A stretch of DNA of 64,000 nucleotides, taken from contig JBGVIT010000098.1 of NCBI GenBank assembly GCA_045128915.1, positions 8,002-72,001 on the forward strand, written 5' to 3'. Numbering within the stretch: position 1 is the stretch's first letter; every line of letters begins with the position of its first letter. The notes beneath the pieces were generated by a model. The model searched no databases, was not told where the DNA came from, and saw nothing but the letters and a program-made list of their open reading frames with translations. Below, piece by piece: positions 42,691 through 51,700 of the stretch. Origin of the DNA: RGIG9115 sp045128915. Lineage in GTDB: Bacteria > Bacillota > Clostridia > UBA1381. Both the position numbers and the translations under genes were made by a program.

Positions 42691-43038
42691 TTATCTTTCA
42701 GGATTATGAGTCGTTTTTCCAAAGTTACCAATTTCTTTCGCCTTTGTCTGCATTCTAAATATCTGTGTATCAAGATTTGCTATACGAGCTGCAGAAAAAG
42801 GTTTTGTTTCACCACGTTTTTTCATACCGTCTTCAATTTCAGGAATGATTCTATAATTGATAAAAGAACATCCCTTTAATGTGCCATTTTCTGAATAGTA
42901 TTCATTTGCACGCTGCATGGTTTCTTTTGCACTTTTTAACAGATGAATTTTTGTTATACATAAGTTCAAATATGCAAGATCTTCCATACGACTTAATTCT
43001 TCTAAAAACATTTGTATCACCTCATCTTTCGGGTTCAT
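42691..43038 (-). CDS. Hypothetical transfer-region protein
   Basis: 115 residues, helical, with no signal peptide or membrane segment. The ATG at 43038 overlaps the upstream gene's end by 17 bases, so translation is coupled. It ends in HNPER, like three other proteins of this transfer region that end in -PER or -EPER, a curious shared tail. I do not recognise a family; the place between PrgI and a polyvalent-protein-like gene suggests a transfer accessory role. Confidence 0.6.
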   Translation of the reverse strand: MNPKDEVIQMFLEELSRMEDLAYLNLCITKIHLLKSAKETMQRANEYYSENGTLKGCSFINYRIIPEIEDGMKKRGETKPFSAARIANLDTQIFRMQTKAKEIGNFGKTTHNPER

Positions 43039-43594
43039 TCTTTTTCTGAGCTTTCGGCTGAATATCCGTAGGCTTTCTACCGTCCTTTGGTTTTATGAAA
43101 TCAATCTTGTCGCATACCGACATAGTTTGATGTGTAAGAGGTCTTTGCCAAGATTTATGAGTCGGTGCCCACTTAAATCCGTTCTTTTTCAGAACTTCAA
43201 TCTGTTCGTCCGAAGGCTTTTCAGGAAAGTTGAGCTGAAGTCTGTTATTTGCAAGGTTGACAACCGCTTCGCCACCGTTAAATTTCCAACTCTTAAAGAC
43301 AGTTTCAGGGTTATTCTGTATTCTTTCGATAACTCCTTTTAATCTATCAATCTCTTTGCGGTTATCCGTAAAGAACTGACCGGGATATGGTGTTGTCTGT
43401 CCGTCTTTTACTCGCTTATCAAGCTCCATAGCCGTTTCAACGGGTACTTCGGGATGACCGAGCGTTGTATTGTTTTCTTTGAAATAATCGTTTACCGATT
43501 GCATATAGGTAAGTCTGCTTTCAAGCATTTCAATATTCTCCTGAAGCTTTATTACCGCATCAAACTCGTTACTTTTAATTACATTGTTAAACAT
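43022..43594 (-). CDS. Transfer-region protein with helicase-tail-like motif
   Basis: 190 residues. A coiled N-terminal part is followed by GEAVVNLANNRLQLNFPEKP and LKKNGFKWAPTHKSWQRPLT, a small domain also seen at the end of ICE methylase/helicase-type polyvalent proteins. The end reads KNEPER. ATG at 43594 with AAGGAGG. It is probably cytoplasmic and handles DNA or proteins in transfer; nothing more specific is supported. Confidence 0.65.
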   Translation of the reverse strand: MFNNVIKSNEFDAVIKLQENIEMLESRLTYMQSVNDYFKENNTTLGHPEVPVETAMELDKRVKDGQTTPYPGQFFTDNRKEIDRLKGVIERIQNNPETVFKSWKFNGGEAVVNLANNRLQLNFPEKPSDEQIEVLKKNGFKWAPTHKSWQRPLTHQTMSVCDKIDFIKPKDGRKPTDIQPKAQKKNEPER

Positions 43595-43608
43595 AGATTT
43601 TATCCTCC

Positions 43609-44448
43609 TTATGTTCCAAGCATTTCTTTAATGATTCTGTCCGAACCCTTAATAAGTCCGACTAAAACAAGCATATTAAAGATAACCTCGCCGATATATT
43701 TCCATATCATCGTTACCGTTGTTATGCTCGTATCAAGTGTTGGCGTACTTGAACTTGAAAAGGCAGAAAAGATTATACAAGCAAGTACAATAACTGCACC
43801 TTCAAGACACACACCCACATAGGATTTTACAAAGTGTTTTCCCATTTCTGCCGTTGTTTCTCCGGCGAAAGTTGCAAGCGGTACGGGAGCAAGCGCCGTG
43901 TACATATACAATCTGAAAAATCTTCCATAAACCGACATTATCATAATGAATGACATTATGGTTATGAAAAGACTACCCAAGATTGTAACAAGCCACAGAG
44001 GGATACTTGCCCAAAAGCCTGCATCTTCTACCGCAGTTTCAATAGCTGCCGGTAGTGCCACCGATGCACCACCAACACCGCCCATACTTCCGGCAATTTC
44101 AGAAACAACACCACCGCAGATTGTGTATAACGCTACCATTAAATCCATTGCGTAAGTGATTGCAACTTTGGCAGCAACAAAGCGGATAAAGTGCCTGAGT
44201 GCATATTCAGGTCTTTGAAAGTCACGGAATGATGCCGTGCTCTTAAATATAGACATAGCAAAAAAGAGAACCAACAAACCAAGTCCGATAGCTTGTAGTC
44301 CTCCGTTAATACCTTGCACAACACTCCACACAGTACCGCCTTTGAAATGTTCCGGTGAAGTTGTTACCAAAGTCCATATTTCAGCCATTTTATCATTCCA
44401 AGTGGCAAAGGCATTTTCCAAGTTGGCAACAATCCAATTATCGCTCAA
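43609..44448 (-). CDS. trbL: TrbL/VirB6-like channel protein
   Basis: 279 residues with five to six membrane helices (from about 36 on: GGLQAIGLGLLVLFFAMSIF, later LYMYTALAPVPLATFAG and VLACIIFSAF). The GET motif after the fourth helix and the order of segments match TrbL/VirB6-type conjugation proteins of Gram-positive ICEs. TTG start at 44448 after AAGGAGGTGAATACT. It forms the inner-membrane part of the channel. The ToxIN locus separates it from maff2. Confidence 0.83.
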   Translation of the reverse strand: MSDNWIVANLENAFATWNDKMAEIWTLVTTSPEHFKGGTVWSVVQGINGGLQAIGLGLLVLFFAMSIFKSTASFRDFQRPEYALRHFIRFVAAKVAITYAMDLMVALYTICGGVVSEIAGSMGGVGGASVALPAAIETAVEDAGFWASIPLWLVTILGSLFITIMSFIMIMSVYGRFFRLYMYTALAPVPLATFAGETTAEMGKHFVKSYVGVCLEGAVIVLACIIFSAFSSSSTPTLDTSITTVTMIWKYIGEVIFNMLVLVGLIKGSDRIIKEMLGT

Positions 44449-44469
44449 AAGTATTCACCTCCTTGAACG

Positions 44470-44502
44470 CAAAAAAGCCACCACTTTTTACGGTGATGGC
44501 TT
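44470..44502 (-). terminator. Terminator after toxN
   Basis: AAGCCACCAC and GTGATGGCTT (44475-44502) form a 10-bp stem with one wobble; the minus strand continues with six Ts. It lies about 125 bases beyond the toxN stop and 22 bases before trbL starts. The interval has no gene. Confidence 0.75.
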
Positions 44503-44625
44503 TAAATAAATATTCTGTTAAAATCGCATTCAGAGTAGCGAAACACTCACTTTGGAATTTCTTGATTAGAGCCAAGAGAAGTTCACTATATAAGTTTCTC
44601 ACTTTGGGTAGAGATACACCCACTG

Positions 44626-45168
44626 TTATTCGTTGTCGCTTTGCTTTTTATAATTCAAACAAGCAGCTTCAAGGCTCTTAAAATCCAAAGTATCATTAAG
44701 ATAGTTTATGTTCTTGTAACCCTTTGACTTTTGGTTATACAACACGAGAGCATTTTTGGTAATCTCATCCTTGCATTTTCTTATGCAAATCATTTCCTTA
44801 ACAATAAGGGATTTGTATTTTTTATCAGGCTCGCCCTCAATGTCATACAGAGTTATATGTTCACTTTTGACCGGAATCATATTGCTTAATTTGATTTTGC
44901 CGAGAAGATGACCTTTATCAGTAACCAATCGTACAATAGGAATTATATTCTTTTTAACTTGTTTTACGCCTTTTTTATAGATGTAGTCATTTGCCTTTGG
45001 TGAAGAAAGCGGAGCAAAATACTCAAAGTTATTTATTTTTAATACAACACCTATATATTTTCGGTCAGTCTTATATGTATCACCTTCCCAATACATCACT
45101 CGATCATCAACATCGAATAAGTATTTGAGATAATCAGCATCAATCGTATATAATCTCAATCTTTTCAT
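44626..45168 (-). CDS. toxN: ToxN/AbiQ-family endoribonuclease toxin
   Basis: 180 residues from the ATG at 45168 (site AGAGGTGTTCAA). LRLYTIDADYLKYLFDVDDR near the start, YIGVVLKINNFEYFAPLSSP and KGHLLGKIKLSNMIPV are signatures of ToxN/AbiQ/CptN toxins. These nucleases cut RNA and are held inactive by a repeat RNA encoded just upstream; they often block phage by killing or stalling infected cells. The upstream repeats, promoter and terminator are all present, which makes a complete type III system. It is inserted between maff2 and trbL. Confidence 0.88.
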   Translation of the reverse strand: MKRLRLYTIDADYLKYLFDVDDRVMYWEGDTYKTDRKYIGVVLKINNFEYFAPLSSPKANDYIYKKGVKQVKKNIIPIVRLVTDKGHLLGKIKLSNMIPVKSEHITLYDIEGEPDKKYKSLIVKEMICIRKCKDEITKNALVLYNQKSKGYKNINYLNDTLDFKSLEAACLNYKKQSDNE

Positions 45169-45192
45169 TTGAACACCTCTGAATGTGACAAT

Positions 45193-45220
45193 AGGGCTGC
45201 TATACAAGATAGACAGCCCT
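45193..45220 (-). terminator. Terminator between toxI and toxN
   Basis: On the minus strand AGGGCTGTCTAT, loop CTTGT, ATAGCAGCCCT. In type III systems a leaky terminator here sets the excess of antitoxin RNA over toxin mRNA. Confidence 0.8.
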
Positions 45221-45223
45221 ACT

Positions 45224-45320
45224 GAGTTAAAGTTCTCCACTTATTGGTAGGAGCTCACCTGAATTTAAAGATCTCCACTTATTGGCAGGAGCTCTCCTAA
45301 ATAGAACTTCCGTCCTATAG
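45224..45320 (-). ncRNA. toxI: ToxI-type antitoxin repeat RNA
   Basis: Two full tandem repeats of 38 and 37 nt (45298-45261 and 45260-45224) share GAGCTCCT, CCAATAAGTGGAGA and CTTTAA. A partial copy precedes them (GACGGAAGTTCTATTT). Each unit would bind one ToxN molecule after processing. Repeat length and count resemble the AbiQ/AntiQ and ToxI systems. Confidence 0.85.
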
Positions 45321-45327
45321 TTTACAT

Positions 45328-45403
45328 TGTATGCAGATTAGAAGGATTTGATACATTCATATCTCTGCATACATATTGTACTACATATTTAGCCAAAAGT
45401 CAA
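45328..45403 (-). promoter_or_regulatory. toxI promoter and leader inverted repeat
   Basis: Minus-strand TTGACT (45398-45403), 17 bp, TACAAT (45375-45380). Just downstream the 10-mers TGTATGCAGA and TCTGCATACA (45364-45373 and 45328-45337) are a perfect inverted repeat spanning the start of the transcript, a possible operator or 5' hairpin. Confidence 0.75.
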
Positions 45404-45459
45404 GAGTTGAGCAAAAATAATGCATTTTTCGTCACTTTGCATTAAACATTCTACTCCGA

Positions 45460-45783
45460 TTAGATAATCATGTCAAGAATATCCTTTGCAAATGCGATAA
45501 TTACACCGCCGAAGAATGTAAGAAAGCCGTTTGCTCTCTGCGAAGCATCGTGTGATTTGAGAGAAAGTCCAATCTGAACGATACCAAAACCGAGAAGAAT
45601 AAGACCGATGGCTTTGATGGCCGAGAAGATAAAGTCCGACAAGCTGTTAATTGTTGTAAGCGGGTCACCTGCAGCAAGCACGGTGTTCGACATCATACAC
45701 ATTACAACCGCCATTACCATAAGCACCATTTTTGTTTTTCTCAAAACGATAGTAGCCTTTTCAATTTTATTATTGCTTTTCAT
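45460..45783 (-). CDS. Maff2-family small membrane protein, VirB2-like
   Basis: 107 residues: a signal-like helix (MVLMVMAVVMCMMSNTVLAA), then two membrane helices (AIKAIGLILLGFGIVQIGLS and FLTFFGGVIIAFAKDIL). This matches the Maff2 family found in ICEs next to virD4, the pilin-like position of VirB2/TrbC. Its ATG at 45783 overlaps the virD4 end by 14 bases. Confidence 0.82.
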   Translation of the reverse strand: MKSNNKIEKATIVLRKTKMVLMVMAVVMCMMSNTVLAAGDPLTTINSLSDFIFSAIKAIGLILLGFGIVQIGLSLKSHDASQRANGFLTFFGGVIIAFAKDILDMII

Positions 45784-48043
45784 GTTTAAATAACCTCCGT
45801 AAAATAGATTTTAGTTTTTGAATGATTTTTTGCAGAAAACTTTTATTCTGCATTTCATGCACTTGTGTTTCTTGGGTTTTTGATTCTGTTTTAGTTGCTT
45901 CTGTCTTTGAATCATCAGGTTTATTTGTTTCTGTGATGAAATTGACTTTAATGTTTTGCATATAATCATTTTGTTCAATGTCATACACTGAAATCTGTGT
46001 TCTTCCACCTTTAGGAATTACAACAGTTTCATCTGCAATAACAACAATTTCTTGTTCGGCTTTTATTTTGCCATCTTTGTCATAAACCGCCGGAACATAC
46101 TTAACAAGCAGATTTTTTATAGGTATTTCTTCTTGTGAAATATGAGATACCTTTACCACATATCGGTTTACCTCTGCCGTGCCATTTTCATTAGTGCGGT
46201 CCTCCAAAACAGCATAAAATACCGCAACTCCTGCCGTGTTAGTCTGCGTTTTCATCACATCATTCTGTTTGCTATTCACATTTTCATCCTCCTCCAATTC
46301 AAATATCATTTCGGAAACAATACTTTCATCAACATCAAATGACAGTTCTTCTGTGAAATACTTGCCTTGTTTGTTATGCGTATATGGAACTGCACCGCCA
46401 TCAGCGGTAAATTTGATATTTGGATGCGACAGTATATCGAATTTTTTATCCATTATAGGCTTTTCGCCACGAATGAACACAAGTGCATTACTATTGTCGA
46501 CAAGTCGCACCTCGTCAAGTGTTAAAAGCTCTCGTCCCGTATTTTGATAGTTAGTATTGCTTGAACCGTGTTGTCCTTTTGTAATTCCTCTTGTTCTTGT
46601 GTCAATGGTTTCTTTGCCAAGCATTTTAGAGATATATTCGTGTGTACTTTGCTCGTTACCACCAAGATAAAGCATTGTGTCGCAGTTACCGACCAAGCTC
46701 TCCCAACTGTCTTTGAACAAGGCTTTAAGTTGTGCCATGTTCTGAATAATGATGCTTACCGATATTCTTCTTGAACGCATTGTCGCAAGCAATCTTTCAA
46801 AGTTATCAGGAAGTGCAACATTGGCGAACTCATCCATAACAAAATGAACAGGTGTTGGAAGCTCACCTCCGTGCTCGTGGTCTGCTTTAAAATAAAGCTC
46901 CTGAAAAGCTTGTGTATAGAGCATACCTACAAGGTAATTAAACGAGTTATCATTATCGGGAATAACGCAAAATATAGCCTTTTTCTTTTCTCCCAAACTT
47001 CCAAGTTCAAGGTTGTCATAGGAAGTCATTTTAGCAATTTCGGGTAAATTAAAAGCAGCCAAACGAACTGCCGCAGAAATCAATATTGATTTTGCAGTTT
47101 TGCCCGATGCCTGCTTGAATACTTTGTACTGCTTTAGTGCAATGTGTTCGGGGTTTTTATCTTCAAGTCCGTCAAACAGAATATCTACGGGAGATTTGTA
47201 TTCATCATCATCTTCCACAGTTGCTGCATTTTCGATTAAAAACATAAGCATTTCAAAATTCTGTTCTTCAGGTGGTGCTTCGTGAAGAAGATAAAGCATA
47301 AGCGCTGTGTCAAGTGCAATTTCAGATTTTTCCCAAAAGGGATCATTTTGTTGAGCGTTTTTAGGAGTGGTATTCTGTATAAGGTTAGTAATAAGCTTGA
47401 TAACATCTTCATCGGTACGGATATAAGTGAACGGATTGTACCCGTCTGAATTTTGTGGTGTTATTAGATTAAAAACCTTCACATCATAACCATTCTCCAT
47501 CAGTAGAGGTGCAACCGCTCGAAGCATTTCACCCTTTGGATCTGCGACAATAAACGAGGTGTTACATTGCATTATGTTTGGTTTAGCATAAAATCTTGTT
47601 TTACCTGCACCCGAACCACCGATTACAAGAACATTAAGGTTTCGTCTGTGTCTTTTTGCATTAAGTCCAAGTCGCATTGTTTGTGTTATGATGAGATTAT
47701 TGCTTTTATTTGCGTTATCAATGTATTTCTTTACAATACTTCTAACATTGCCCCATTTAGCAGAACCGTGTTCTTCGCCCGGTCTGCGATTTTCTCTTGA
47801 CGAAAGGTAAACACCTATACCCATAGCATAGAGAAATAAAAAAACGAGTACAAATTTCAAACTGTACTCGTTAAAGGATATTTTCATCGGGGTATTAAGA
47901 GCTTGTGTTACTCTTTCCAAGAGTGAGAATAACTTCAAATTTTCTTCATAACATCCTGCAATTAAAAGTGCAAGCCAAGCTATGATTGGAATGCCACAGA
48001 CACATACAATCAAGATTGTTCTGTTTTCATTTTGCCTATTCAA
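45770..48043 (-). CDS. virD4: VirD4/TraG type IV coupling protein
   Basis: 757 residues, TTG start at 48043 after AGAGGTGACACAAG. Two N-terminal membrane helices, then Walker A VIGGSGAGKTRFYAKPN (about residues 135-150), Walker B-like VHFVMDEFANVALP and the IIIQNMAQL segment. It carries the relaxase-DNA complex to the channel. The C-terminal about 180 residues form an extra beta-rich and then acidic/lysine-rich tail (VAVFYAVLEDRTNENGTAEV), not part of the usual core. The tail may bind substrates. Confidence 0.93.
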   Translation of the reverse strand: MNRQNENRTILIVCVCGIPIIAWLALLIAGCYEENLKLFSLLERVTQALNTPMKISFNEYSLKFVLVFLFLYAMGIGVYLSSRENRRPGEEHGSAKWGNVRSIVKKYIDNANKSNNLIITQTMRLGLNAKRHRRNLNVLVIGGSGAGKTRFYAKPNIMQCNTSFIVADPKGEMLRAVAPLLMENGYDVKVFNLITPQNSDGYNPFTYIRTDEDVIKLITNLIQNTTPKNAQQNDPFWEKSEIALDTALMLYLLHEAPPEEQNFEMLMFLIENAATVEDDDEYKSPVDILFDGLEDKNPEHIALKQYKVFKQASGKTAKSILISAAVRLAAFNLPEIAKMTSYDNLELGSLGEKKKAIFCVIPDNDNSFNYLVGMLYTQAFQELYFKADHEHGGELPTPVHFVMDEFANVALPDNFERLLATMRSRRISVSIIIQNMAQLKALFKDSWESLVGNCDTMLYLGGNEQSTHEYISKMLGKETIDTRTRGITKGQHGSSNTNYQNTGRELLTLDEVRLVDNSNALVFIRGEKPIMDKKFDILSHPNIKFTADGGAVPYTHNKQGKYFTEELSFDVDESIVSEMIFELEEDENVNSKQNDVMKTQTNTAGVAVFYAVLEDRTNENGTAEVNRYVVKVSHISQEEIPIKNLLVKYVPAVYDKDGKIKAEQEIVVIADETVVIPKGGRTQISVYDIEQNDYMQNIKVNFITETNKPDDSKTEATKTESKTQETQVHEMQNKSFLQKIIQKLKSILRRLFKHEKQ

Positions 48044-48095
48044 CTTGTGTCACCTCTGATTTTATATATTCTCAATTCGACCACCTCCTTAAATA

Positions 48096-48126
48096 GAAAA
48101 AGGACAGCTCACATTTGAACTGTCCT
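48096..48126 (-). terminator. Terminator after the InlB-repeat gene
   Basis: AGGACAG and CTGTCCT (48101-48126), with TTTTTC next on the minus strand. It lies 11 bases beyond the stop at 48137 and may attenuate transcription into virD4. Confidence 0.7.
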
Positions 48127-48136
48127 CAATCTGTTA

Positions 48137-48646
48137 TTACTTATTAAATTTTTCGTTGTAGAGTTTCATCATCGCTTCAAGTCTTGCGTTTTGCTGCACC
48201 CATAAATCTGTTACGGGAGCAATAAGTGTTTCTCCTTTGGCGGTAAGTAATACTACATGATTACCGATAACCTCTCTTACAACAATACCTGCGTCAATCT
48301 GCTCCTGAGATAATCCGTCTTTGATTTTCCATTTTGCCCACACAACTGAATTTTCATCAAGTGTGATTTCGGTTAATCTTTCGACTTGCTCTCTCGGAGA
48401 AGAATACCACCCGTCAAATTCATATCCGTCTTTAGTCGGGATGTAATCGTTAAGGTTTACTTTTGTGCCACGAGGAAGTTCAAGAGGTTTGAAACTTGAA
48501 CCACCGTCTGTTGCGAAGAATAAGTATCTGTTTGCATATACAATGTTGTAATAACCGATTGGTAAATCATTTGTTTCGCAAGCAAACACCGTTGTTCCTG
48601 CAAGCATCATAACCGCCATTACTAAACATAAAATTTTCTTTGTCAT
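48137..48646 (-). CDS. Secreted protein with one InlB-type B repeat
   Basis: 169 residues with a signal peptide (1-22). One Listeria/Bacteroides-type beta-grasp B repeat is visible: GTKVNLNDYIPTKDGYEFDG, WYSSPREQ, then VVWAKWKI. A small C-terminal part (VREVIGNHVVLLTAKGETLI, then a helix) follows. It has no wall anchor. It lies between the giant SLH protein and virD4, so it may be a secreted accessory of mating contact. Confidence 0.75.
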   Translation of the reverse strand: MTKKILCLVMAVMMLAGTTVFACETNDLPIGYYNIVYANRYLFFATDGGSSFKPLELPRGTKVNLNDYIPTKDGYEFDGWYSSPREQVERLTEITLDENSVVWAKWKIKDGLSQEQIDAGIVVREVIGNHVVLLTAKGETLIAPVTDLWVQQNARLEAMMKLYNEKFNK

Positions 48647-48755
48647 AAATATTCCTCCTTAAAAGAATTGGTTTGTTTTTGTTTCCTGATTTCATTATAT
48701 CGACATCTTTTTACAAACACAAAAAATTTTGGAAGAAAAAATTTTTTTGACATTT

Positions 48756-48787
48756 CAAAGGGGCAACCTTTGAAAATTGCCCCTTTG
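48756..48787 (-). terminator. Hairpin after the giant SLH gene
   Basis: CAAAGGGGCAA and TTGCCCCTTTG form a perfect 11-bp stem 9 bases beyond the stop at 48797. The T run on the minus strand comes only after about 16 bases, so termination may be weak. Confidence 0.6.
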
Positions 48788-48796
48788 TGAAAGCTC

Positions 48797-51700
48797 TTAT
48801 TTTACCCAATTTTCGTTGTATTTGTTAGCAACGCCGAGATGAGTATTAGCTGCTTCCATAATTTCATAATATCCCCAATGAGAGTTGTTTTTAAGGTCTG
48901 TGAACTTATTGAGAGTTGACACATTCTTATTGATATAATCTTCATCAGGTGTTCTGTCTGTTGCGTGATTTGTTACTGTAACAACCTCTGCACGGGTGAT
49001 ATTGTTATCGCCCTTAAAGGTTCCGTCTGCATAACCATTGAGCCAACCGATATGTTTAGCATAAGCAATGTCAGAATATGCCCAATAGCTCTTTGTAAGG
49101 TCAGTATAGTTTACTGTGTAATCGCTCTTTTTAACTTCGTTAAAGAGTGCATAGTATCTAACTGCCATTGATACAAATTCAGCTCTTGTTACTGCATCGT
49201 TAGGTCTGAATGTTCCGTCAGAATAACCCTTAATGATGTCGTACTTTTCAAGGTAGCCGATATATCCGTATGCCCAATCAGTAGAAGGTACATCGGAGAA
49301 TGTAGCTTTACCTGAAATTGTTTCGCCTTTTTCTTCTGCAATAAGTCTTGCGAAGATTGCTGCAGCTTCACTTCTTGTCATATCGTTGTCAGGTCTGAAT
49401 GAACCATCGTTATAACCGAAGATATATGCCTTGTGTTCTTCGCCCGGAAGAATGATAACACCATTTTCATCAGTTGTTCCGGTTACTTCGTTGCCGTTCT
49501 TGTCTTTCAAAACAACGGGGTAATCTGCTTTTTCTTTAGAACTTGATGTTACTTTGATTGTATAGTAGTTATCATCTTCAAGAAGATTCTTGCCTGAAGG
49601 AAGTGTTAAAGTTGCTTTAGTGTTAGTTACAGACTTTGTAACTGATACGGTCTTTCCGTCTTTATCAACGATAGTTACAGAGGTAGATACATAAGAACCT
49701 CCGCCACCGCCACCGCCGGAGTAAGAACCACCACCGCCACCGGATGATGTTTTAACCGGAAGTGTTACTTTACCATTAGCATCTGTTGTGCCTGATTTGG
49801 AAGTAGTTTTGTCATTGATAGTTACGGATACGCCCTTAACCGCTTTATCTTCGCTATCGGTTACAGTTACGGTTGTCTGATTTGAAGTAGTAAGTGTATG
49901 TGTTTCAGGAAGTGTAACAGTTACTTTTCCGTCAACGATTTTAACAAGTGCATTACCTATAACACCCTTTGTATCGCTTACAAGAACTTTGTATTCTGTC
50001 TTAACTTCGTCATCATTTTCGCCTTCGCCCGGTTTTGTTTCTTCGATACCTGAGTTACCTTCGCTATCGGTTACATCTTCGTTAAGTGGTGGGAATACAG
50101 CCTTGCCGTTAGCATCTGTCTTATCAGTTAAAGTCTTTGCAACAGGTTCTTCAGTTGCATCTTCAGCTTTAACCGGAGCTTCTGTAATAATAACATTCAT
50201 ATCCTTAACAGATATTTTATCCGTCTTGTTCTGAACTGTTACTGTGATACGATTGTCATAGTCAAACACATTGCCTTCAGGGAGAAGAACTGTAATGTTT
50301 TCAGCAGTTTTTACTGTATCATCTTCGTTCTTAACCTCTGCATTATGTGTAACAAACGCTTTTTCAATCGCACCGTTTTCATTTACTACTGTTACGATAA
50401 ATCCGTCAACCTCGGAATATCCGTTTACATCTGTGTAGTCCATATAAATCGGAGGTACACTTGCTTTGCCGTTTTCGTCTGTAAGGTTGCTTTCGCTCTT
50501 ATCTTCAGAATCGGTAAATGTGACGCTCATATCCTTAACGGGTTTTGCATCTTTATCTGTCACAGTTGCGGTAATTCTGTTTGTGTAATCAAACACAACA
50601 CCTTCGGGAAGTTTCACATTGATTTTGCCATCTACGATTTCGATATAGGCATTAACAATAGGTCCAACTTCGTCTGCAAGAACTACTTTGTAGTCATTAA
50701 CATTTGCTTCGCCGTTTACATCTGTCATATCTCTGTGAACCGGAGGAACGATAGCCTTTCCGTTCTCGTCAGAAACAACAGTTTCAACATTTTTATTGCC
50801 GTCTGTAAAGTTTACAAACACTTCTTTTGCAGGATTACCATCTGCATCTTTGATTTCCGCAGTAATTCTGTTGTGGTAATCGAAAACAACACCTTCAGGA
50901 AGAACTATATTAAGCTTTCCGTCAACCATTTCGATATATGCGTTTTCTATAGGTTTTGTTTCATCAGAGATTACTACATCATAGCCGTTTACAGTTGCCT
51001 TACCGTCTGCATCTGTCATATCAGTATTCAACGGAGGAACTACAACTTTGCCGTTTTCATCAGTAAGAGCAGAATATGTCTTTTCGTTAATATCCTGAAC
51101 TGTCACACTCTTATCTTTTACTGCACCACCGATAGAATCGGTTACTGTTACTGTAATTCGGTTTGCATAAGTGATAGTTGTTTCATCAGGGAGAGTTACT
51201 GTGATTGTGTTATCGTCATTATACTTAACATAAGCATTTTCAATAGCACCGTGTTCATCATTTACGAGAACATTAAGTTCATTTACATTTACATGACCTG
51301 CTTCATCAGTATATCCATCAGCAGATGTAGGAAGTGTAATTTTGCCGTACACATCTGTTTTGCCTTTTTCGATGAAGTCTGCATCACCGAGAGCAATAAC
51401 AGTTACATTTGTCTGAGCATCGCCGTTGTGGTCTGTAATAGTTACGATAACCGGATTTTCTCTTGTAGGCTTAATACCTTCAGGAAGATCCACAACTACA
51501 TTGTTGCTTTCGCCGATATAAATATCACAGTTAGGAATAATAACATTGGTCTTATCGGTTACTGTGATAACAAAGGTTTCTTTTGTTTCTCCATCTTCTT
51601 TACCGATTGTGCCGTTATCATCGTTTGTGTTTGTTCTATTGTTAGGAACGATAAGGATACCATCTGCATTTGTATATCCGATAGCTTTATTTCCGTTTGC

